This document shows, one piece after another, positions 23,539 through 32,799 of a stretch of DNA of 64,000 nt. Every line of letters starts with the position of its first letter. Position 1 is the stretch's first letter. Source of the DNA: Meandrina meandrites (Eukaryota; Cnidaria; Anthozoa; Scleractinia; Meandrinidae). The stretch spans positions 34,746,751 through 34,810,750 of the forward strand of contig OY855903.1 in assembly GCA_963693305.1 (NCBI GenBank). Direction: 5' to 3'. Made by a program: the position numbers and the translations under genes. The notes beneath the pieces were generated by a model, which was not told where the DNA came from, made no database searches, and worked only from the letters and a program-made list of their open reading frames with translations.

Positions 23539-25782
23539 ATTGAAGGGCTCGGTATAAAAAGGGCCCTACCGTTTTTTGGCAAAAATGAAAATCGTCAAAA
23601 TAACTCCAAATTTCGCATGCGAGTTTGTTTAAGTGTGTTAAACAGTGTCCTGTATTTTTTCCCGCTGTTGTCTGCCTTGTTTCCCACAAATTACGCATGC
23701 AAAAACTGGACTTTGACGAAAGAAACCTTTTGTTCCGCGAAACAATGAAATCAGCGAAGTTGAACCGATTACTGTTTTAACTCTACAAACATTAGGGTTA
23801 GGGTTAGGTTAGGGTTAGGGTTAGCATAGGGTTATCCTAGCAAAAATAAAGAAATCTCTTCTTTTGAATTGCACGGCATGAGTCGGTATCTAAATAAAGT
23901 CAAGGATTAGTGTCTAGAGAGTGAACGTTTTGCAATCCGTGAAAAAAGAAAACGCTATTATATAAAAAGAAACTTTCTCGTGCGCTGTTTTATGGAAAAG
24001 TAGAAAAAGAGCAAGATGTTTGACATTTCGTAGATGCTACTGTGATGCTCCAAAAGCCTTTGAAATTTAGTGATGCTATCAGCAAAGCGCTTGCCATTTA
24101 TGCTTTGTCTGCGCGACGAATTACAAAATTATTGCGGAAGAAAACGTATTCGAAATTTCTCAGCGGTAAATTTCGCTAAGGGAAATGATTATTTTTTGTG
24201 AATAACACTGCCGTAAGCAAAGCAAATTCAGTCCGTTTCACTAAAAAAGATACTTCCATTTTCGAACTACCGTGAACGGCGAACTTTTTTCCACGAATTT
24301 TCACGCGTAAAGCATTCAAGTTTGCCTAGACAAACCGTCGCGTTTGGAGCGTAAACATGTCAAGTTTTGGCAACTCGGCCTGTGTGTTTCTGGTCATGAA
24401 ACACAGGTTTCGAAAACTTCTGAGTCGACGTTTTATGTTTCTTCAATGCATGTCGACAGCAAATGGCGGCTTTATATTTCTGGTAAATGCTGAGACAGCG
24501 ATCTTCGTTGACCGATCTTTGGCTCACTTGTAAAACGCGACAGTTTGTCTAGATAAACTTGAATCGTTTGGTCGATCGTGAGAAAACGCGTTAAAAAGTT
24601 AGCCGTTCCCCGTACCTCGAAAATGGCAGTAAAAGTCTGGTTTCATAAAACGGTTTTTTCAGACAACACAAAAGAAGTTAGTTTTAAGCTGAATAGGCTG
24701 TTTCTCCTACAGGCATGTTATGAATACACTGAATCGAATTTAAGCCGGCTGGAAAACCGATGGAAAAGAACAAGTAAGCTTGAACAAACAAAAAACTTAC
24801 ATGCGAGCCCGGGTTCAGCCTTGTCCTTTCATTCCTCTCGACAGACAGCGATGAAACAATCAATGGAATTCCATGATGCGCACTCACAAAATCTAAACGG
24901 TTGATTTTCATTCCGCTTGACTTGCAGTAAGCTCCTTTGCCGCCGCGCCTTTCGGCCGACTGTCAAGTCACGCTCAAAAATAACGCAATAATCACGATCA
25001 ATGCATTGAAGATTATTATGGGATATCCCTGAGTTTCTTCGGCACGGGAAGTCCTACGCTCAAAATTCAACAGAAAATTATAGAGTCTAAAAGCCAGTCT
25101 TCATTCCCAAACATTCAACACACCAAATGATGGCAAATGAGCCCAAACAAACGAAGGTGAACTTGGTTTGGAAGAGAAGTGCGTTTAAACTCTTTCCGTC
25201 TGGAATCAGAGCTCCGACCGCTAAGTTTACCGTCAATTTAGCGATCATGGAACAAAGACGCCTTGTTTCTTTAAGGCATGCTGGTGAGCTTGCGGGTGTA
25301 CAGACTTAATGATGTCCTTCCACCACCAGACGGACGCAAATATATGTCAAATAAGAGAAAATCAGTGGAGAGAAGTGCACTTCATGCGCGGCGGAGGTGA
25401 GCATTCAACTTGTCCGATTAAAATCTGAAGAGGCTTTGCGCGCGAAAAGCTTACGTCACAATGTTTGGTGTACCGACCATTTTCAGATGTCTTGTTTGAG
25501 CAAGCGAGCGAGCAAGTAAATTCTAAGTGAATTACAAAAACCTTTTGTTATTCCGAACAATGAAACCAGCATAAACATTTAGATTCGTTCTGGAACAATG
25601 ATTTGCTAAGAGTATATTCTCTTCTTTATTTCTCCAAAAACAAGCGAACACTAGCGAAAATAAATGCAGGACAATATTTAACACACATAAACAAACTGGC
25701 ATGCGAAATTTGGAGTTATTTTGACGATTTTCATTTTTGCCAAAAAACGGTAGGGCCCTTTTTATACCGAGCCCTTCAATTG
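23539..25782. mobile_element. 2.2-kb element with about 100-bp inverted repeats
   Basis: The ends start ATTGAAGGGCTCGGTATAAA and stay nearly identical for roughly 80 bp (through TGCCAAAAAACGG, AATAACTCCAAATTTCGCAT), then weaken. The interior is GC-richer than its surroundings, with scattered CG dinucleotides and (TTAGGG)n. No transposase was recognised, so it is non-autonomous or decayed. It is nested in the CACTA element. Confidence 0.8.
23791..23825 (+). repeat. Interstitial telomere-type repeat
   Basis: Several TTAGGG units in tandem with one shortened unit, followed by a degenerate GCATAGGGTTATCC tail. TTAGGG is the animal telomere repeat. It lies inside the 2.2-kb inverted-repeat element. 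Confidence 0.8.
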
Positions 25783-26325
25783 TAAGTTTATTTTTTTGGA
25801 CTCGATCTCTAGAGACTTTTGAATGTTGTTGAGTGAGAGAGTTCTAATATACTGTCATTAAACTGCTGCAGTTAAATGAGTCATTTTGCTGTTTTTGTAA
25901 GTATAATTGAGGTCTAATGTATTAACAGGACAGGAGGTCTAGTGTATGGAAGAATCTTGACCATGGTTGTGATGAGTGCAGACCGAACGCAGTGCAGCTT
26001 GGATTCGTTAATGTCATCCCATGAGCTACTAATGCTGCTATGATCAGATCCTGAGTAAACTAACACAACCTAAATTATTAGAAGATACATGCAGCAACAG
26101 TCACATTTTCTGGAAAAAAGAATCAAAGTGCACTGACATTTTATATCTTAAGCAAAAGGCAATTAATGCAATCTGTGTAGTTTTGTATGCAAAAAGTATA
26201 CAATACTGACCATTTCCATTAATGTTTTTAACTGAATGTAATTACAAAATGTGTACAAAAAGTATGCATCACAGCCCACTGACAGGTAATTAAAAATGTT
26301 TTGTATACAAAAAGTATACATGGTC

Positions 26326-26494
26326 TATATGTTGCGGTTTAAATTTATCTTTGGTTTAAAAATTTTCAAACCAGTTTGATTTTGATTTCCCTTTGTTTCA
26401 GATTATGATATAATGAATATGAGACAATGAAAAACCAAAATCAAACTGGTTTTAAAATTTTTAAACCAAAGATAAATTTAACCACAACATATAC
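26326..26494. mobile_element. Palindromic MITE with TATATGTTG ends
   Basis: Arms of about 65 bp (GGTTTAAATTTATCTTTGG..., AAACCAGTTTGATTTTG) pair almost perfectly. Outer TATACA motifs flank it. It lies just inside the right subterminal array of the CACTA element. Confidence 0.85.
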
Positions 26495-26523
26495 ATTTTG
26501 TACAAGCGGTTCACCAAGTTTTT

Positions 26524-26966
26524 TACAGGTTTTTGTCCTTTTTTTCAGGTTTTTGTTCTGTGAAAAGTGCCCTGTTTATTTTTCAGGTTTTCAGATCTTC
26601 AAAACCTGTTAAAACACTCCAAAACAAAATTACTTTTCATAGGTTTTTTCACAGGTTTTGACCCTGTGAAAAGTGCCCTGTTCACAGGTTTTTGAGATTT
26701 CAGACCCTGTGAAAAAGCTCCCCAAACACTATTCTTTTTCACAGGTTTTTTCATAGGTTTTTTCACAGGTTGTATTTCACAGGTTTTTTCATAGGTTTTT
26801 TCACAGGTTTTGACCCTGTGAAAAGTGCCCTGTTCACAGGTTTTCAAAATTTCACACCCTGTGAAAAACCTGTGAAAAACCTGTGAAAAAACATGTGAAA
26901 ACTTGTAGTTCACAGGTTCTTTCACAGGATAATTCACAGGTTTTTCACAGGTTTTTCACAGGTTTT
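26524..26966. repeat. Right subterminal repeat array of the CACTA element
   Basis: This is a dense array of TTTTCACAGGT units, the reverse complement of the left array, with AAAAGTGCCCTGT inserts recurring three times at roughly 170-bp spacing. Open frames rich in KKPVKK across this array are artefacts of the repeat. Confidence 0.85.
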
Positions 26967-27204
26967 CATCCAATAGTGTATGTTAACTGTACGACTTGTA
27001 TTACAGTCATACTTAACAACAGTAACATTGTGAGGATTCAACTATTGTGTATTTAACTAAGTTTTTGAAAAGCATGGGTATGAAGATTATAATTCCAATA
27101 ACCTAATATTATTGGTTGATTTACTTAGAGAGAAACTTTGGTGTTACCTCTTCATGTAACAGTCATGAACAATGCGATTTTTGTTTTTTGTTGTCTAAAA
27201 CTTC

Positions 27205-27326
27205 AACTATAATTACAAATCTGAACTGTGTAACTTTGATTTAACTGTTTATACTATCTTATTTGATGATGGAAATCGAATGAATTTATGTAAACTGTAT
27301 GACTTGTATTACAGTCATACTTAACA
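27205..27326 (+). repeat. Local duplicate of the CACTA flanking sequence
   Basis: This repeats the sequence flanking the CACTA insertion (left flank about 14690-14769 joined to right flank 26979-27020), including TTTGATGATGGAAATCGA and GACTTGTATTACAGTC. It provides an extra empty-site allele, TTTATGTAAACTG, within unit A itself. Confidence 0.75.
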
Positions 27327-27819
27327 CAGAAACCCATAAGGGTTGAAACGTGTAACTCCCTATGATTCGCATTGTACAAAGCGTTTGAACATTCGTTTCC
27401 ATTAAGTACCATATTTGGAAAACCACGAGAAAAAAATCAACCAATCAAAATTGCAATATTTGGATTAAATTCACAGCGCGCGCTAGCTCGCGCTAAATGG
27501 CGTAATCTTGTTTTTAAACAACTTTGGTTAAATAGAGTTAAATTTGGTTAAATTCCTCTGTTTCATCGTCATTTAATGGTCCGGAGAACTTCACTTGGAT
27601 ACTCTTGATGAATTTCTTTAGTTTCTGTTAGTAATTCACGGCGTTTAGATCGGAATTCAAGTGACTTACCGCAAAAGCGAAAATTTTCTTGCGTGTGTCG
27701 TTACGTGTGTAAATCATTCGCGTACAAGCTCCTTGTGTTTCCAAATATGGTACTTGGCAAACTGAATGTTCGAACGCTGTGAACGCGCGGTATACGTTTC
27801 AACTCCTTATGAGTTTCTG
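27327..27819. mobile_element. 493-bp inverted-repeat element with 7-bp CTTAACA duplication
   Basis: The ends CAGAAACCCATAAGGGTTG and their imperfect reverse complement (…CTTATGAGTTTCTG) extend about 90 bp to ACCATATTTGGAAA. CTTAACA lies directly outside both ends (27320-27326 and 27820-27826). CAG-type termini with a 7-8 bp duplication suggest a hAT-like non-autonomous element. It is absent from unit B. Confidence 0.8.
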
Positions 27820-27893
27820 CTTAACAGCAATAACTAGTACCAGTAACTAACAATAACTATTGTGTATTTAACTATGTTTTTGAAAAGCATGGG

Positions 27894-28340
27894 CAGGGCT
27901 GAAAATAATGGCCGGTCAACGGGCAATGCCTGGTCAAGATGACAATTTGTCCGGATAAAGCTTCGTTTTGCTTAATTTGAGTGGTCACGTACATGGCTTT
28001 TAAAATAACTGATGACCAGGAAAGTGAAAAATATTTTGATACCAATTTATCTTAAAGCGTTAACTTGAATTGTAATGACTAGCTTGTCACTATCACATCT
28101 TACAAGAGTATTACTGAAGAAGCGATCAATTCATAAAAAGTGCAGTCAAAACAGTGAAGACATAGCAGGGCTTTTTATGCCACGCAAACGAAGACAATCT
28201 AACGAACAGCATAAACGAGTGGTAGTTTTAAAGTGCTAATGTCAACATTTTGATCAGGCAGCAATGAGATGTGACCGAGCTTAAATCGGTTTGGTTGGTG
28301 AACATGATTGGCAACTGTCCGTAACTTATTTTGAGCCCTG
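27894..28340. mobile_element. CAGGGCT-ended MITE, 5-bp duplication (unit A)
   Basis: The ends CAGGGCTGAAAATAA and TTATTTTGAGCCCTG are flanked by ATGGG on both sides (27889-27893 and 28341-28345). The same element occupies the same site in unit B (45016-45430), so it was present before the duplication. An internal GGTCAACGGGCAATG motif recurs in diverged form. hAT-like ends with a 5-bp duplication. Confidence 0.82.
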
Positions 28341-28419
28341 ATGGGTATTAAAAAGGAATTTCAGTGTTATCTCTACATGCAATGGTCATGGATAATTTAT
28401 CTACTTATTACATGCTGTT

Positions 28420-29361
28420 TCAAACAACTGACAACTGAAAGTCAACATTCTCTGGAACCAACAGTTCTGCAGTGAGCGAAATGACATCCTTTTGCAAGAA
28501 TGCAGATAAAGCCTCTGGGAAGGCAGTCACTGAGTACAATTTATTTTCTTTCTCTAGGTCGAAATGTACCGTCATGTCCACACAAGAATTCTTGATCAGC
28601 ATTGATCTGCTGCAGTTGTTACACTTAACTATCTTGGATCCTGGAGTGCCATTAACTCTCTTCTTACAGTCCTTGCTATTGCATGCCAGAAATGAATCGA
28701 CATGCACATTAAGAATTTCTGGGCAGCAAAGCGAGTTGTCTTTACGTTGCTCCACTGCTTTTGTTATGTCTTGAGCGTCTGCCGGGGAAACCACTATTAA
28801 AACCATTGCGTGGCCAGGCATTTGCCATAGAAGTGGCGGAGTGGACAATTTGTGATGGTGTAGAATTTCCCTTCTTCAATGTCTGAAATGTGTTTTCCCC
28901 ATACGGACAGGGGCATTGATGCAGTGCTGTCGGTAAATGTGGAATCACGGACTATCTGGCTTGTCTTTTCAGAGGGAATGTGTGCTTCTCCATTCCATTT
29001 CAAGACACCAGATATCTTAAACACTCCAGATGTGAGCTTGTGCAAAGACGTTATCTTCGTCACTTGGGATGGTTCTCTCGGCACAAACTTGAAACCAATA
29101 ACATGTGTTGGCACATCTTCAATTGAGGCACCTTTGTTAAAAAACAAATGTGCCTGATTGCGTCATTGTCATGTTTTTAAGCTTAACAGGCTGCTGGGAA
29201 GTCATTCTGTCCACAAAAAGTTGCCTTTTTGATGTTTGTCCCTTCAGGTGCATTACTCTTATCTCTTTGAATATTTCGGTAGAAACTTGTACTGTCACAT
29301 CAAAGTACAAATTAGAGCTGGACTTGCTCTCTTGCACTGACGTCACATGTATCCAATGCAA
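28420..29361 (-). pseudogene. RPA-like OB-fold and zinc-finger protein, broken copy A
   Basis: The reverse-strand reading has an OB-fold-like segment (VFKISGVLKWNGEAHI, MPLSVWGKHI, YTITNCPLRHFYGKCL). It continues into a Cys-rich segment with C-x4-C and C-x2-C spacing (FLACNSKDCKKR...IVKCNNC) and then to a TGA at 28420. This arrangement resembles replication protein A large-subunit ssDNA-binding domains. Two frame breaks are seen relative to copy B or to continuity: near 29140 and near 28800. No start codon is certain. The RPA likeness is from pattern only; it could derive from a transposon-encoded RPA-like protein. Confidence 0.5.
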
Positions 29362-30003
29362 CCTGATGACAAAAAAATGTTGTGTTAGAAATAAAGGTTA
29401 TTTTATAGCAGAGATTTAAATTGAATAACAAAATACAAAAATAAAATTGGTTTTAGCTGTTAGGTTTTATACAGGAGTTATAAACCTTGATGACAACGTG
29501 GCTGGAAGAAAGCCTTTGATTGCGGGTTGTTTCGACTGAATGGAAGCACTAACTTTGCTTGACACTGTTGGCAGCCGCAATAAAACAGTATAATCTGTGC
29601 GCCCTTCAAGTGAATGCCGCCCATGTGCCTACGCATAGTTGGGCTTAAACATTGTGTGGACTGATCTGGTAAAGTTGAACATTTTTACGACACGAGAGAC
29701 CACAGGCTTCTAAAACTTTGCCTTTACAAGGGTAGTGGAAATGAAGTCTTGTTCTCAGGCTCTTCTCTTAGGGAAATTGCTGCGGTTTATTAATTTTGGT
29801 CTATTTTGCATTTTTGCACATTATGAGCGAGAAATATAAAGAGAGCATGTCTTGCAAAGTTTATAGAAGCTTACGATGTGAGAAATGTTTGTTGTTGACA
29901 GTAATATTTTGCATTCAGCAAGAATTAAACTGAATCGTAAATATTTTGCATGTCATGACTGTTGACTGCAAATGCATTGATAAACTCAAATTAAACAAAC
30001 ACA

Positions 30004-30240
30004 TTACACTGCATTCTCTGATGGTTTCGTTGTTTTATACTTGTAGAGCAGCTGCCATGTGGTTCTTGCTGGATTTCGCTCCTCAGCGGCTTTGACAGCA
30101 TTTTTGCAAGCATTTTGAGAACTTGAATCGTACGGCCTTTCAGCTGTGTTAACTTTTCTTTGGTTAGCCGTTAGTTGATTTATTTCTTTAATGGCTGCAT
30201 CAGTTGGATGGTCGATGTAGATTGCTTTGGGTTGTGGCAT
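30004..30240 (-). CDS. 78-codon reading frame, not recognised
   Basis: The frame from ATG at 30240 is basic and hydrophilic (AIYIDHPTDAAIKEINQL, then lysine-rich). It lies upstream of the RPA-like pseudogene on the same strand but is absent from unit B, so it may be an exon of an inserted element or chance. No family recognised. Confidence 0.2.
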   Translation of the reverse strand: MPQPKAIYIDHPTDAAIKEINQLTANQRKVNTAERPYDSSSQNACKNAVKAAEERNPARTTWQLLYKYKTTKPSENAV

Positions 30241-30749
30241 AAATTTGATGATTCTTCTATAACTGCTTGATAGACCTCAGATTATGTACGTAGCCAATCT
30301 GCAAATTTTTACAATTAAATATATGGTCACTGGAGAAAAGTACTTTGGAAAAAATATACCTTCCTTTAATTTGGGGTGTGGTAATGTACGATAAAGAGTT
30401 TAAAACAAAAAAAATTGAACCACAACAGCTATATACAAGTTTACGCTTCGTGTAAGCGCACACAAAAGTGATTGCTGTAAATCAATACAGGCTGTGGCTG
30501 CTCTATTCTTTACCTGAAAACATACTTGAATAATAACCCATGTAAAATAAAGGAAATAGAGAAAGCAAGCAGCAGATCAACCGTACAGACTAGGTTGGTC
30601 AGTCGGGGGCTTCTGCTCTGCTCGTTGTGGAAAGCTCCTTCTCCCTCCATTACACGGAAGATCATGGAAATGTAAATATGGTATTTAAAAAACAGATTTT
30701 ACGCCATTAACAACTAATTCAAACGCTTACTAATCTTGGCCCAGATACA

Positions 30750-30865
30750 AGTGTCAATAGATAGCTTAAGTGTTGATGGACATTTATTAGTGTTGATCAA
30801 CAGCTATAAGTGTCATTCAACAGTTACAAGTGTCAATTAACAGTTATAAATGTCGGTGGCTTGTT
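30750..30865 (+). repeat. 20-bp minisatellite (unit A)
   Basis: About four to five diverged copies of a 20-bp unit close to ATAAGTGTCAATCAACAGTT. The same array, with one or two more copies, is at 50560-50680 in unit B. It is flanked by the shared CTAACAAGCCACGGTATTTT block in both units. Confidence 0.8.
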
Positions 30866-31860
30866 AGTGAATGTCTTTATTTAGTTATTGACTATCAATT
30901 CTAAAAATAAAGCAGTATTTTTTGATGGCCCTAACAAGCCACGGTATTTTTGTTAGTGGGCAACTGACAACAACAGTTGACAACAACAGCAGCAAAAGAT
31001 CAGTTCGTTACTATCTTGATTAAAACACATTTCAAGTCAAGCCACAAAAACTTGAAGAAATTCATTCTGTGTAATTTTGATACCAGGACGGTTATAAGTT
31101 ACGAGATGCACACCAGATATACAACAGACAACAGGTCGCAATGCCTTAGAGCGATAGATGTAGTGTTTATTATAACAAATGAAAACAGAGGCTGCAGAGA
31201 AGGATTGGGCTTACAGGATATAAGACTCTCTTCAGTTTATTAGACAGTCAACTTCAATACTGTAAAACCTGTTACATCTTGTACGTTAAGAGATTCTTTT
31301 TTTCTATTTTTATAGAGATCACAGTGATTTCTCACACCTCGCAGTAACTTGAACTAAAAATGGCTTCCCTTCGTTCAGTAGAACTCTGCAAATACTCTGT
31401 GATGTCTCAAACCAATTCTCGTTTCCATGGAGATATGAGAATTCGGGATTCCACAGAACGTTGTTTTAGCGGATTCATGGTAGCAACACAGAGCATTTCA
31501 GAAACATGTCTAGAACGCGATTTTCTTAATTCTTTAGCTCTTAGTAATGCCGTGTTTCCAGTTTTTCGTCATAAGTAAGCTAATGGATATCTCAGTTTTG
31601 TGTTAAGTTGTTTGTTTTTCAAGCTGCACATGCATGGTGCAAAAAGCATAGTGGAGTTCAAGTTGAACTTTGAAAATTGTAGTTCTTCTGCATTATGTAG
31701 CCTCTCTGTGAAGCCACCGAGGGCTTCATAGGTTTTTCCTCAAAGTGCTTAATTTAAATGCAATTAAATATAATGCCGTATATATTATTTTTAAAATGTA
31801 CAAAAACCCGGAAAAAGCTTGCACATAATAAATATCAGCAAGTGCATTTCGTATGATTGT

Positions 31861-32689
31861 TGTACTAGTGTCCCATCTGAATAATATACCCTTAAATGAC
31901 TCAACTGTACGAATTACCCGTCTTTATGACGTTTTCTCTGAAATGCTTGAACTGAAATCAAGCCTGATGGAACGCCAACAACCACAGCATAACAGTAAGA
32001 AAAGAGGAAAAGTGAAAAGGGGAAAAAATAAACAAAAAACCCGGAAAGTCGAAAGAGGTGGGCATTTTGATTTCAACGCATGCCCGAGCAAAAGTGTCGT
32101 AAATCGCAATACTTGTGAAACACAAGGCACATTTTCATGTTGCAAATATCTTTTTAAAGTATTTTGGGACTAATTAAGCTTATAATTTAGCAGAAAATGT
32201 TAAAAATGTCTTAAAACGTGGTGTCAATGGAATCATGGGGTGTACCCCAACTAAAAAATTTCTAAAATGTCCTTTGAGTTGTTCATTGGCACAAGCAAAC
32301 TTCCTTGCAATCTTAACAATGTCCAGTGTGCTCGTAATTGATTTGTGACGATATGAATAAGTAGGCGGTTGTCAGACAATGCTGCTTTGTGGTGCTTCTT
32401 AGATAGTTTTTGAGCCTTCGGAGGGCAGAAAATGTCTGCTCTGAGACTTAATATATGAACCAAACCAATTTTATGGATTTATGCTGTGCTAGCGATATTT
32501 TCAGCACCGAAACGAGAGGGGGTTGTGCCCTCCACACAATGTTCTTATCTACTTCCAATTTTTTTCTGGGCACGCCATTAATTTTACTTTACGTCACGAT
32601 TCCTCAATTTAAATATATGGAGATAGCTAATTTGGGTTTCTATATCGACAAATATAAGATTGTGCCAGAGTACATACTTCTAGAGGACT
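31861..32689. other. Junction between duplication units
   Basis: This stretch has no match after unit B, so it is either the original spacer or remains of the upstream part of unit B. A forward open frame from 31853 to 32173 is lysine-rich (KKRGKVKRGKNKQKTRK) and unrecognised. I see no supported gene. Confidence 0.5.
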
Positions 32690-32799
32690 GTAGTCAGATG
32701 ACGAAATATTGTGTTACATTGCGTTACATGCGACCGTCACGAAATTTGGAAGGAAATTTCCCAGTCCCTGCGCAAATTTCAGCTTCTTTTCGATTCAAC

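Larger units (their letters stand above)
14770..26978 (-). mobile_element. 12.2-kb CACTA (EnSpm) DNA transposon
   Basis: The left end reads CACTATTGGATGA and the right end is its reverse complement; the terminal inverted repeats run about 45 bp with two mismatches. TAT flanks both ends (14767-14769 and 26979-26981), and unit B has the empty site with a single TAT at 44916-44918. CACTA termini, a 3-bp duplication and dense subterminal repeats are the three hallmarks of this superfamily. Inside are reverse-strand transposase-like exons, a divergent forward gene, and at least five nested MITEs or fold-back elements. A local copy of the flank at 27205-27330 gives a second, slightly diverged empty site. 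Confidence 0.9.
1..31860 (+). repeat. Segmental duplication unit A (5' end outside window)
   Basis: This is the first copy of a large direct tandem duplication; the partner is 32690-51437. Matching blocks seen by eye: 202-356 with 32800-32954 (piggyBac exon 1), 727-3365 with 36885-39325, 8811-10328 with 39697-41115, 11615-14769 with 41115-44918, 26982-29570 with 44919-46880, and 30520-31860 with 50268-51437. In the last USB1 exon 117 of 120 bases agree. Unit A is longer mainly because it holds a 12.2-kb CACTA element, an LTR remnant and a SINE, and because it retains 3365-8810, which B lacks. Confidence 0.9.

Noticed and set aside
26599..26937. 112-codon reverse frame rich in KKPVKK
   Set aside because: It is the CACTA subterminal repeat array read in one frame; no coding signal.
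30750..30865. CRISPR array
   Set aside because: Units are contiguous without spacers and the genome is eukaryotic.
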